NCBI GenBank assembly: GCA_002309015.1
Contig: DBWM01000068.1
Span: forward strand, 82,540-108,223
DNA: 25,684 nt
Direction of reading: 5' to 3'
From: Myxococcales bacterium UBA1238
Lineage (GTDB): Bacteria > Myxococcota_A > Bradymonadia > UBA7976 > UBA1532
The notes under the pieces were generated by a model. The model did no database searches. It had not been told where the DNA came from and saw only the letters and a list, made by a program, of their open reading frames with translations. Of the stretch, positions 1 through 8,323 are shown in pieces. The translations under genes and the position numbers were made by a program. The stretch's first letter is position 1; the number at the start of each line of letters is the position of its first letter.

Positions 1-1257
1 GGCTGCCACAATAAAATCAAGGGGTGAGACCGCGGGTTCATCGCCGTGATGTGCGGCGATGGCGTGGACAATTTCGGGAGATTCGCCATATTGAGCCGCG
101 CAGGCCGCCCCCGAAAGCGCGTGGCTCCCCATCGATTCGCTTTCATCCCAAAGGATTTTGCCGATATCGTGCAATAATCCCGCGCGCTTGGCGACTCTCG
201 GATCGATGCCTACCCCCGCCGCCAAAAGCGACGCCAGATACGCGGTTTCGACCACATGCTGCCATTGATTCTGCGTATAGCTCGTGCGGTAAAGCAGCTT
301 GCCCACAAGGTAAAGCAGCTCGGGATGCACATCTTTCAGCTTTAAAATCCGCGCTGCGCGGCGCCCCGCATCCCGCGCCATGTTCTGAATATCGACTTCG
401 GTCTTCTCCACCACCTTGCGCGCAACGGCTTCCGTAAAAATGCCGCCCCGCAAAAAGCGTTCAAACGAAAGCCTTGCGATTTCGCGATTAAAGGGATCCG
501 CCGCCTCGATGTAGAGCAGGTTTTCGCCGCTCTCCAGAAAATGTACGTTACACAGCTCTTCGATCGTATGTAACACTGCAGAATGATTGGCTAAAACCTG
601 GTTTCTAACCTCTTCATCTTCGGGCAGATCGACGGTGCTCGAAAGGCGGTTCACCTCGGGCGGCAGGCCGCAACGCTCGATGGCCAGATCGAGCAGATGG
701 CGCGCTTCGTTTTCGGCGTAAACTTTCGCCTGCTCCTCCACATGGCGGGAGAGTTTTTGCGCGTTTAAATGGGCCTCTTCCTTTAACTGATTGCGCCATT
801 CCTCCGCGATTTCGTCCTGGGTCGCGCCCGCCCTTTCTTCACGCAACTCCGAGATTTTATTAACCTTTTCTTCGAGATCCTTTTTGAGTTCAACCAAAGT
901 TTCACGACGCGCCTTGAGCTGTTCGAAGCGGGACGCCAAATCCGTCTCGCGACCTTCCACATGCTCCTTATGCCGCTCAAGCCCCTGCTCCAGGCTCTCG
1001 GCATGCTGCTCATCGGCCACCACCTGCTCTTCAAGCGACATCAAATCCTGCGAAAGATCGGCAGCCAAATGCTCCGCACGCTCGCTCGCGTCGGCCATCG
1101 CTCGATCCTTTTCGCCCGAAAGCCCCTCCAGCTTTGAGTTCACCTCGCTGTCCAGATTGCGCCGTAATCGTTTAATATACTGTTTTTGTTGCCATTTTCC
1201 CAACCCAACACCCGTCAACAAACCACCCGCAGCCACAGCCGCCACCAAACTCCACAT
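1..1257 (-). CDS. rny: Ribonuclease Y-like HD-domain protein, 3' end cut by window edge
   Basis: Reading from ATG at 1257-1255 (GGAGG 7 bases upstream) gives 419 codons open to base 1. Seen: an N-terminal hydrophobic segment (residues 2-19), a long charged coiled coil (about 25-180), a KH-like region (about 205-280), then an HD domain with H334 (QHVVETA), H363-D364 in LLHDIGK, a GSH motif and H403-H404 in AAHHGD. This order is that of RNase Y, the membrane-anchored endoribonuclease that starts mRNA decay. The family is usually about 520 residues, so some 100 C-terminal residues lie outside the window. The text from 'HPELLYLVGKLLYRTSY' onward follows the family closely. Odd: the KH GxxG loop (family GREGRN) is replaced by a sequence near VLANHSAVL, so RNA binding by KH may be lost. 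It could be the only RNase Y or a diverged paralogue. Family certain, exact role less so. Confidence 0.88.
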   Translation of the reverse strand, partial: MWSLVAAVAAGGLLTGVGLGKWQQKQYIKRLRRNLDSEVNSKLEGLSGEKDRAMADASERAEHLAADLSQDLMSLEEQVVADEQHAESLEQGLERHKEHVEGRETDLASRFEQLKARRETLVELKKDLEEKVNKISELREERAGATQDEIAEEWRNQLKEEAHLNAQKLSRHVEEQAKVYAENEARHLLDLAIERCGLPPEVNRLSSTVDLPEDEEVRNQVLANHSAVLHTIEELCNVHFLESGENLLYIEAADPFNREIARLSFERFLRGGIFTEAVARKVVEKTEVDIQNMARDAGRRAARILKLKDVHPELLYLVGKLLYRTSYTQNQWQHVVETAYLASLLAAGVGIDPRVAKRAGLLHDIGKILWDESESMGSHALSGAACAAQYGESPEIVHAIAAHHGDEPAVSPLDFIVAA

Positions 1258-1376
1258 CGCTTCCTCCGAATCAAATCTGTGCGATGATGCTGAGAGATCT
1301 TTCGCAGCGCAAGCCAACAACTCTTTTCTGAGACAAAAAACGCGTTACACTCCCGAAGCTACGTTTGGAGAATGCC
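1258..1376. promoter_or_regulatory. Divergent intergenic region between rny-like gene and pseudokinase gene
   Basis: This 119-base gap must hold the promoters of both divergent genes. GGAGG next to the minus-strand start and GGAG at 1367-1370 before the plus-strand start are visible ribosome binding sites. A TACACT near 1346-1351 could be a -10 for the plus gene, but no good -35 sits 16-18 bases upstream of it. Confidence 0.3.
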
Positions 1377-2678
1377 ATGCGGAACATCACCCATCCGTCG
1401 TTGGGGCCAGCGGCACTATCGACGCGCTATCAGTTGGAGCGCGATTTGGGACGCCAGTCGGCCGGTCAGTTTTTTGTGGCCATCGACAGCCAGCTCGGCG
1501 GACGGGTTACACTCTTTATCCCGAATATAAAAGAGGATCCGGGACTTTTTGTGCGGCGAATGCAGCGCGAAATCAACCGCTGCGCTCCGCTGAAAGACAC
1601 CTCCTACTGCACCATCCGCGAGGCCGGTCTCGACCAGCAGGGACAGGCTTTTGTCGCCATCGAACGCCCGCTCGGCACGCCCCTTTCGGCCTTGCTGCGC
1701 GAAAAACGTTTTTCGACCCAGGACGCGCTCACCATCGCGATTCAGATCTGCGATCTGGTCCATAACGCCCATCAATGCAACGTCATCCCCGTCCCGCTTT
1801 CGCCCGACAACATCATCGTCAACCCGCAACCGGGCGGAAGGCAAAAGATCAGCATCGTCGATTTAGGTTTACAGCGCGCGATTTACGGCGATTTGGCCGA
1901 ATCGGAACCGCCGCCTGAAGACCATTACAGCAACATGGAAACCAGCCTGTTTCACACTCAGAACTATCAGCCTCCGCAGGTGAGATGGGAAGGTTACCGG
2001 CCCGATCGGCGCGACGATGTATTCGCGGTGACGGCCGTTTTGCACGCGCTGGTGTTTGGCGTAGCGCCTCCGCCGATGACCGCCCACGGCCCCATCGACG
2101 GTACAGGCTGGCCCAGTCTGCCCGAAAATGACGGTCACAAGCTCGATCGCCGCCTTGAAAGCTGCCTGCAGACGGTCTTGCTCAAAGGGCTCGCACAAGC
2201 AAGGGAAGATCGGTTTGCGCATATCAAAGCTTTGCAGCGCGCGATCCTGGGTTTGCGCCAGCTGATGAGCCTTTCGGCGCCCGCTTTTGAGCTCCTTGCA
2301 GCCACGAGAGGACGTTTGGGTCGCAGAGGAGACGCGATGGATATCGCCTCCCCGCAGCCCGCCCTCGCCCGCGCTCAGGAAGCCAGCAGGCAGATTCAGG
2401 CCGTACTCAGGACCGCTCAAAATGACCACGGGCGCGCCGACTTAACCACCCTGGCCGCCGCTCAGATTTACGCAGCAGGCTATTCACCATCTGCCGAAAA
2501 TCGCGCTGCGCTGAACCCATCGACCAGCGAAATCTATTCTAAAAACCGCAACTTACAAGACACTGCAGGGCGCATGCCCTACATGCCCCCCAACAGCAGC
2601 ACCATCAATTATCTTCGGGAAGCACAAACGGCGAAAATGGTTTCGATCGCTTCGGAGGACGCTGCCCCCTCTCCTTAG
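1377..2678 (+). CDS. Stand-alone protein pseudokinase (433 aa)
   Basis: A kinase fold is recognisable: N-terminal RYQLERDLG (about 17-25), a catalytic-loop relic at 138-145, IVDLGL at about 161 (DFG equivalent) and a subdomain IX-like DRRDDVFAVTAVLHALVFG. Key residues are gone: the glycine loop is degraded, the ATP-anchoring lysine of VALK is Phe47 (VTLF), and HRDLKPDN reads PVPLSPDN, so the catalytic Asp is Pro140, while the metal-binding Asn145 and Asp162 survive. It should not phosphorylate and more likely binds or regulates a partner kinase. No signal peptide or membrane helix; the last 150 residues are Ala/Gln-rich and probably disordered. ATG 1377 (GGAG 6 bases upstream) is preferred to TTG 1365, which overlaps that ribosome site. 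The last 74 bases overlap the 3' end of the opposing kinase gene. Confidence 0.85.
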   Translation: MRNITHPSLGPAALSTRYQLERDLGRQSAGQFFVAIDSQLGGRVTLFIPNIKEDPGLFVRRMQREINRCAPLKDTSYCTIREAGLDQQGQAFVAIERPLGTPLSALLREKRFSTQDALTIAIQICDLVHNAHQCNVIPVPLSPDNIIVNPQPGGRQKISIVDLGLQRAIYGDLAESEPPPEDHYSNMETSLFHTQNYQPPQVRWEGYRPDRRDDVFAVTAVLHALVFGVAPPPMTAHGPIDGTGWPSLPENDGHKLDRRLESCLQTVLLKGLAQAREDRFAHIKALQRAILGLRQLMSLSAPAFELLAATRGRLGRRGDAMDIASPQPALARAQEASRQIQAVLRTAQNDHGRADLTTLAAAQIYAAGYSPSAENRAALNPSTSEIYSKNRNLQDTAGRMPYMPPNSSTINYLREAQTAKMVSIASEDAAPSP

Positions 2679-3816
2679 AACGCTTTTCGCGAGAAGGCTT
2701 TACGGGCTTTTCGATGGCCGCCGGTTCGGTTGCAGGGGGCTCTGGAGATTCGGCTGACCGGGCTTGCTGCAAAAGGGCTAACTCGTTCAGTAACCGATCT
2801 TTTGCGCTTTGGTTGGCCTTTAAGCAGAGCTGGCTCACGTTATACAAAACCTGCTGACCGCAAGACTCGACAAACGCCATCTTTCGCGCTTCCTGCATAG
2901 CCCGATGCGCGCGAACGAGGCCAAAGCTGAGCCCCCCGCAAGCGAGGGCCCCCACACAACACCCAAGAAGAAGACGATTTAAAAAGTTCTTTTCTTTCAG
3001 CGAATTACGGACCGCTGCTTTAAATGAACGCAAGGCTGCAGCCGCCGATTGAGGCCGCTGACCGGGATCGTATTTTAAGAGCGTTAAGCCCCATTCCCCC
3101 AAAGGTTCAGGCACCCCGGCAGGCCGTTCCAATGGCTCCGATTCGATGGAACGCAGCCAGCTGATCACATCGTCGCCAGGCACTTTTAAGGGATAACGAC
3201 CACAGCAAAGGCGATAAAAGACAACACCCAAAGCATAAAGATCGCTGCGCGCATCGGGCGGAAGCCCTAAAAAACGTTCAGGAGCCAGATAATAAAGCGA
3301 TCCTTGCAAATGAGCATCCTGCAAAGCCCCCATGGATCGCGCTGTTCCAAAATCGCAAAGCCGGATTTCATGGGTCTGGGGGTTCACTAAAATATTATCT
3401 TCTTTAATGTCACCGTGAACGATCCTGCGCTTCTGCGCCGCCACCAATGCGCAGAGCACCTGCTCGATCAATTGAATGCAAAGTTCCAGATGACAAGGGA
3501 AATCGGGTTTTAAGACCTCCCGCAGACTCTTCCCGAAAAGTTCCATCACCACATACGCCCGGCCATCCAAAAGCAGCCCTGCCTGATAAACGTGAACGAT
3601 ATGCGGATCGTGCAGTTTGGCCAGAAGTCGCGCTTCTTCGAGCCATTGATACCAATTCCCCCGGGGCAGCGGTTCGAGCAGCTTGAGCGCGCAATGGCGT
3701 CCCATTTTATCGATCGCTTCGTAAACCACACCGTAGCCGCCCTGACCGATACAGCGCTTTAAACGATAGCCTTCTATCACTGTGCCTTGAGGCAAAATCT
3801 CTTTAGGTTTTACCAT
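2605..3816 (-). CDS. Transmembrane Ser/Thr protein kinase, HGD type (403 aa)
   Basis: Kinase domain at about 17-270: glycine loop GQGGYGVVY (24-32), Lys45 in CALKLL, alpha-C Glu near 60-61, catalytic loop HGDIKEDN (Asp136, Asn141), DFG at 155-157, LAPERF activation-segment end and DARSDLYALG. All catalytic residues are present; only the Arg of HRD is Gly, so it lacks the pocket that senses activation-loop phosphorylation and may be constitutive or partner-controlled. A hydrophobic helix at about 278-300 is followed by a charged Lys/Pro-rich tail, presumably outside the membrane. ATG 3816-3814 follows the upstream TAA by one base (TAACATG), implying translational coupling; the GTG at 3831 would overlap that gene and is less likely. 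It is last in a four-gene operon and overlaps the plus-strand pseudokinase gene by 74 bases. Confidence 0.9.
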   Translation of the reverse strand: MVKPKEILPQGTVIEGYRLKRCIGQGGYGVVYEAIDKMGRHCALKLLEPLPRGNWYQWLEEARLLAKLHDPHIVHVYQAGLLLDGRAYVVMELFGKSLREVLKPDFPCHLELCIQLIEQVLCALVAAQKRRIVHGDIKEDNILVNPQTHEIRLCDFGTARSMGALQDAHLQGSLYYLAPERFLGLPPDARSDLYALGVVFYRLCCGRYPLKVPGDDVISWLRSIESEPLERPAGVPEPLGEWGLTLLKYDPGQRPQSAAAALRSFKAAVRNSLKEKNFLNRLLLGCCVGALACGGLSFGLVRAHRAMQEARKMAFVESCGQQVLYNVSQLCLKANQSAKDRLLNELALLQQARSAESPEPPATEPAAIEKPVKPSREKRSKERGQRPPKRSKPFSPFVLPEDN

Positions 3817-3817
3817 G

Positions 3818-4696
3818 TTACTCGTAAACACGGACCGATAGGCATCGCCCCCTTACATCGCAAAAAGCCACATCGATTTCATGATCATCATCCAAAAGCG
3901 ACCAGTCAAAACGCATCAGCAAATAAGTTTTGTCCATCTTCCATTGCAGCGAATCTATGGGCAGACGCTGCAGCTCGTGAGAAAGGCGAATCTCGTCAAC
4001 AACAAAAGCTGCAGGCGCGTGGGATTTAATCTCAAAGCGCAAATAGCAGTAAGGCCCCATATGCCAGCCTTCTTTGAAGAAGATGGTGGTCGCACCAAAG
4101 GGGATGCGTCTCGGCTTAAACGGGTAATTGGGGCCAGCCAGCAATAAATCCTGTAAATCCAATTCCTTACGATATTCAAACGCGCGATTGAGGGCCGTCT
4201 CCACTTCGGGCTTCAGCAACTCGCGTTGTCCACGGCGCCAGGCTTCAATTTGTTCCACCGCCGAAGGCTCTGGCTCAGGTTCCTCATATTTAATGCGCAC
4301 CACATCGTAAGGCATAGGTTCGTTCGGCTGAGTCTCTTCAAAGCGGCAATGAATGAAACGATTGGAACTCAGCTTAATCCCCACGCCGACCTGAAGGGGC
4401 TGACCGTCCAAAGATCGGGCCCGAGGCTCCCACGACGCGATGATCACTTGTTTATGAACATGTAATTCGATGAGATTGTGTGCTGAAGGCGCTATCACCT
4501 TCACATCTTCAGGCAGTGAAATGGTGAGCCAATGACCCCTTGTCAGCAGCAAAGTATCAGGCACATCATCCGTTTGAGCGTCCAGCGTTCTTTCCAGCGA
4601 GCGGCAATCCACACATGTTTCATTCGCCAGGCTGCCCGAAAGCCCCAGGAGCAGCCCCATCGCGATCCCCACCAACCATCGGATGCCGTTTGCCAT
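3818..4696 (-). CDS. Exported protein of DUF2381-like type (292 aa)
   Basis: A clear signal peptide spans residues 1 to about 24 (positively charged start, hydrophobic MGLLLGLSGSLA, cleavage before NETC). The rest looks like two beta-rich regions (about 45-140 and 195-290) joined by an acidic and helical linker with EPEPEPS. The size, the leader and the position beside a kinase gene resemble the DUF2381/TIGR02268 family, which I know as paralogues in Myxococcus often encoded next to Ser/Thr kinases. The similarity is by general appearance, not by a diagnostic motif, so the family call is tentative. ATG 4696 lies two bases after the upstream TGA (TGAAGATG); the TTG at 4702 is poorer. Next gene starts one base after this stop. 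Plausible role (inference): the envelope partner or ligand-binding subunit of the adjacent membrane kinase. Confidence 0.6.
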   Translation of the reverse strand: MANGIRWLVGIAMGLLLGLSGSLANETCVDCRSLERTLDAQTDDVPDTLLLTRGHWLTISLPEDVKVIAPSAHNLIELHVHKQVIIASWEPRARSLDGQPLQVGVGIKLSSNRFIHCRFEETQPNEPMPYDVVRIKYEEPEPEPSAVEQIEAWRRGQRELLKPEVETALNRAFEYRKELDLQDLLLAGPNYPFKPRRIPFGATTIFFKEGWHMGPYCYLRFEIKSHAPAAFVVDEIRLSHELQRLPIDSLQWKMDKTYLLMRFDWSLLDDDHEIDVAFCDVRGRCLSVRVYE

Positions 4697-4698
4697 CT

Positions 4699-7600
4699 TC
4701 AAGACCTCTGCAATTGAAAAACCTGATCGTAGCGTAACTTACACCATTCTGCCAGCTGAGGTTCATGCTGTTCCTCAAGGAAATGCGCAAAACGATCCCT
4801 CAGTTTCTGACCCGCCGCAACCAGCCCCAGACCGGCCAGATAGCGCTCGATGGATTCATAAAGTGCACAGATTTCGCGGACCTGGCTGTCAAAGCCTTCC
4901 TCGGAGTTGAGGATCGCCTGCTGATGCTCTTCAAAAAGATAAAACAGCTCCCCCAGATTGCCGCAACGGAAGGCCAGCGAACAGTTCTCGCGGCGCATGC
5001 GCACATATTCAGACCAGTCGCCCATGGCGATGAGATCGTCGAAAAGCTCGTGATATTCCTCATGAATCCTGCGGAAGTTCCCCAGCCTGCGGTTCAAATC
5101 GAGGGTGGAGCGGACCGCATCGAGGGAGCGCGAAATCCAGTTGTCGAAGCCCCCTTCGCTCTCGGCGCCGTCGGCTCTGCGGCGGCAGATCTTGCTCAGT
5201 TCCACATAGCATTCGTCCTGACGGTTGGCCCCATCGGACAGGCGCGAAAACAGATCGGCGCAGCGCTCCACGGTTTTGAGGGTGGCGTCGTCGTCGTGGC
5301 CCTGGCGCGAGCGATCGATCACATGCTCGACCTGCAGCTCAAGCCCCAGGGGATCCATTTCGCGGCCCCATTCCTCAAGGGTTTTCAGGCGATCCCGCAT
5401 CAGGCGATAACGCGCTAAGTCCCCGCGTTCCCGATATAAATCGCGCAGCATCTGCCCCACTTCGACCTGGTGATCGACGTCGCCCAAATCGCCGTACATT
5501 TCGAGCGCGCGCTCCAGATGCCCGAGGCCCTCTTCCACATAATCCTCGTTGTCGGTCAGGAGCTCGCCAAAGCGCAAATGCAAAAACGCGCGCTGCTCGG
5601 GCGCAAAAATGGACTCGTTGCGTTCAAAATTGGACAGAGCGCGCTCAAAGGCCGCGCTGCCATCGCCTCCGCGATCCTCCACCAGGCTCATTTCGAGCAA
5701 ATCCAGCGTGCAGAGGCCGTAAAGATCGTCCACCTGCTGGTAAGCCGCGCGCGCTTTTGAAATCGCAAGCCCGCCGTCGCGCATCAGAGAGGGCAGCTCT
5801 CGTTCCAGGGCCTCGTAAAGGGTATCGGCGTAAAGTTGGTTTAAATTCAATCCCTTAGCCATGCTCAAAGTCTTTGACGTGAGCTTGTCGATATGCTCCA
5901 GGCCAAAGAAACCGGTTTCGAGCAGGTTGTAGAGTTCCTTGACGCGCGCGGGCAGATGGTGACCTTCGGAAGGCGCGATCTGCTCGTAGAGTTGTCCCAG
6001 GCGCTCGCGTCCATCGCAGAGCATCGAGAGCAGCATCGCGTAACAGCTCACCATTTTTTGAGTGGGATGTCCAAAACTGCATAAATTTTCGATGAGTTGG
6101 AAGAGCTTGCAGGCATCGCTCATCGATTCTGCGAGAGTGGGCGTCTCGGGCTGGGTCTCGTCCAAATCGACGGGGAAAAATTCGCCGCTTAAGCTGTCGA
6201 CGCAAAAATCGACGCGCTCAAAAAAGACGTCGGCCGTGTATTGGCAGAGGCTAAAGGCGATCTGATCGTGCGCTTCTTCGTCGATGGCATCGCTGCCCTG
6301 CGCCATCTCCTCGATGGCTTCTCTGTAAACTTTTTGGCTGGCTTCCATTTCGCCGGCGCGCACCAAAGCGACCATGGCGTGCATGCGCGCTTTTAAGATG
6401 CTGAGCGCCAGGCCCATCTTTCGCATCTGCTTGAAAATTAAAGAGAAAACCTGCGTATAAAGGGTGGGCCATTCAAACTCTGCAACCAGATCGCACAGGC
6501 GCTCGTAGGTGGCCTGGCAAAAGGCTTTGGGCAAGCGATCCTGAAGGCTGTCGAGCAGCTTCAACACGCGCCCCAAAATCGCCCGCGCATCGTTAAAATC
6601 CCCCACCGCGTAAGCCAGTTCGAGCTCAACATCGAGGGCCCGGAACCGCAAATCCGCCACCTGACAATGGCAGGCCAGCGCCGTTGAAAGCCTCGCCCAA
6701 TCGCGCGCCTGAGCCATGCGACCGCTCGTCTGATGCAGCCGCGCCATGACCACAGCAAGCCGCAGGTGAAGCCCCAAAAGTTCAGGAGTTCCGCAGGGTT
6801 GGCCCGCAGCAGCCTGTTCGATGACCCCTTTCACCCAATCGAGTCCGTCCGAAAGCCGCCTTCGCTCCAGGCGATCCTGACGCGCCCCATCGCGCGCTGC
6901 AATCTGACCCGCAGCTTCGCCCAGAATCCGTTCCGCCAGCGCGATCACCGCCTCCGCTGCCGAAAGCGCATCACCGCCGCGCAGAAACAGACGGCGCGCC
7001 CAAACCAGCCTCGTTCGATCGCGATGCAAGTCGCGCGTATGGCGCCGATTTTCTTTCCATGTCTCCGAAACATCCGGATTTTTATGGAATTCCAGCTCGG
7101 CCACAGAACGCCGGAGCAAAAGCGCCGCCCTGCAAATCAGCGCCCGATCCCGGAGCGCCGCCGAAGCCCCGCGCAACGCCGCATAGAGCGGAAACGAACA
7201 GCGCTCGCCCTCTCTGGACACAAGCCCCGTATCGACCGCAGCCTGCAGGCGCGCCTCGCCATTTTCATCCAGCAGCGCCTGACCCACCGGAGCATCAAAC
7301 TTGGATCCCAAAAGCGCCAGCACCGATAAATCCTGAGCCACCTCACCCGAAATCGGCAGCAACCCCCCGCACGCGACCGTCTTTAACACCGGCAATGCAG
7401 GGCGGGACTCCAGCTGACGATCGACCACCCTCTTGGCAAAACGGGACGGCTTCTGATCGCCGCCCAACTCCAGCAACGTCAGGGCAACGCCGGGATTTCC
7501 ATGAGAGAGTTCGCAAAGCTGCCGCAGGTATTCTTCACCCGGAAGGCCTCGGGAAGCGAGCCTTTTTGTAATGATTTCAGAGAGTTCCTCTGCATTAAGC

Positions 7601-8295
7601 GCGGGCAGACTGCGATGCTCCACGCCCTGCCAATCCGCCGTAGGCTCGCCCTGAGGCGCCAAAAGTTCGCCCGTAGACCAGCAAACCGTAGCGACCACCA
7701 GAATCGCGCCCCATTTTTCTTCCTGCGACTCCAGTGGACGATACTGCGCCATCCATTCGCCCAAACATCGCAGGATCATGAGAGAATCACTATCCAGGCT
7801 GTCGAGATCGTCGATGGCGAGCAACAGCGGCCGGCGGGATGCGAGCTGCTGGCAAAGTGCCACATCGAGCTGCGCCAACTCCTTAAGATCACTCAATAAA
7901 TCTGGAGTTAATCCGCCTATGAAGGCGCCGTCCAGCGCAGTCGTGGGCAAAGCGTCGTGACTGGAGAGCGCATCGAGGGCCCAAAGCAGGCGATCGTCTC
8001 CTAAGAGCTCGTTTTCAGAAGATTTTTCGGTGGGATCGGGCGCCAGCGTCATCCCTTCCGCCAGGCTGCGCAGACGCGATGAAAGCAAGCCTCGACGACC
8101 GAGCACAGCGCTCTTGGGATCCGCGCAGCGCAAATGCAAAACCGCCGCATCCTGCGTATCCAGGCTCTCCACAAACTGTTTTAAAAAGCTCGTCCGCCCG
8201 CTGCCCGGCGCACCCGAGATGACAAAAAACTGCGGTTGACCTGCGCGCGCCTCTGTCCAGAAGCGACGCATCTCGCTCAAAAGCTCATTCCACAT
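4699..8295 (-). CDS. P-loop (AAA_16/STAND-like) ATPase with long helical-repeat C-terminus (1198 aa)
   Basis: N-terminal NTPase: Walker A-like GAPGSGRTS at 28-36, Walker B LLLAIDDLDSLD at about 155-166, and ILVVATVCWS about 200 as a sensor-1-like strand. A winged-helix-like stretch follows to about 400, then some 750 residues of amphipathic helices with Leu/Ala spacing typical of TPR arrays (for example around 880-960). No kinase, DNA-binding HTH or membrane segment is visible. The layout is that of the regulatory part of PknK-like kinases and MalT-type STAND proteins, here without the fused kinase. Odd: the invariant Walker A lysine is Arg34, so ATP hydrolysis may be weak or absent. Start ATG 8295 has AAGGA at 8308-8304, 28 bases after the preceding gene; the next gene starts two bases after its stop. 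Likely a signal integrator or scaffold for the kinases of this operon. Confidence 0.8.
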   Translation of the reverse strand: MWNELLSEMRRFWTEARAGQPQFFVISGAPGSGRTSFLKQFVESLDTQDAAVLHLRCADPKSAVLGRRGLLSSRLRSLAEGMTLAPDPTEKSSENELLGDDRLLWALDALSSHDALPTTALDGAFIGGLTPDLLSDLKELAQLDVALCQQLASRRPLLLAIDDLDSLDSDSLMILRCLGEWMAQYRPLESQEEKWGAILVVATVCWSTGELLAPQGEPTADWQGVEHRSLPALNAEELSEIITKRLASRGLPGEEYLRQLCELSHGNPGVALTLLELGGDQKPSRFAKRVVDRQLESRPALPVLKTVACGGLLPISGEVAQDLSVLALLGSKFDAPVGQALLDENGEARLQAAVDTGLVSREGERCSFPLYAALRGASAALRDRALICRAALLLRRSVAELEFHKNPDVSETWKENRRHTRDLHRDRTRLVWARRLFLRGGDALSAAEAVIALAERILGEAAGQIAARDGARQDRLERRRLSDGLDWVKGVIEQAAAGQPCGTPELLGLHLRLAVVMARLHQTSGRMAQARDWARLSTALACHCQVADLRFRALDVELELAYAVGDFNDARAILGRVLKLLDSLQDRLPKAFCQATYERLCDLVAEFEWPTLYTQVFSLIFKQMRKMGLALSILKARMHAMVALVRAGEMEASQKVYREAIEEMAQGSDAIDEEAHDQIAFSLCQYTADVFFERVDFCVDSLSGEFFPVDLDETQPETPTLAESMSDACKLFQLIENLCSFGHPTQKMVSCYAMLLSMLCDGRERLGQLYEQIAPSEGHHLPARVKELYNLLETGFFGLEHIDKLTSKTLSMAKGLNLNQLYADTLYEALERELPSLMRDGGLAISKARAAYQQVDDLYGLCTLDLLEMSLVEDRGGDGSAAFERALSNFERNESIFAPEQRAFLHLRFGELLTDNEDYVEEGLGHLERALEMYGDLGDVDHQVEVGQMLRDLYRERGDLARYRLMRDRLKTLEEWGREMDPLGLELQVEHVIDRSRQGHDDDATLKTVERCADLFSRLSDGANRQDECYVELSKICRRRADGAESEGGFDNWISRSLDAVRSTLDLNRRLGNFRRIHEEYHELFDDLIAMGDWSEYVRMRRENCSLAFRCGNLGELFYLFEEHQQAILNSEEGFDSQVREICALYESIERYLAGLGLVAAGQKLRDRFAHFLEEQHEPQLAEWCKLRYDQVFQLQRS

Positions 8296-8323
8296 GGGGA
8301 GATTCCTTAAATACAGAAGCGAC
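8296..8323 (-). promoter_or_regulatory. Ribosome binding site of the ATPase gene in a 28-base gap
   Basis: The gap contains AAGGA (minus strand, 8308-8304), 8 bases before ATG 8295. It fixes that start and leaves no room for a promoter plus terminator, supporting cotranscription. Confidence 0.6.

Noticed and set aside
791..1765. 324-residue plus-strand open frame
   Set aside because: Serine/arginine-rich shadow of the rny-like gene and of the start of the pseudokinase gene; the minus-strand frame carries the RNase Y motifs.
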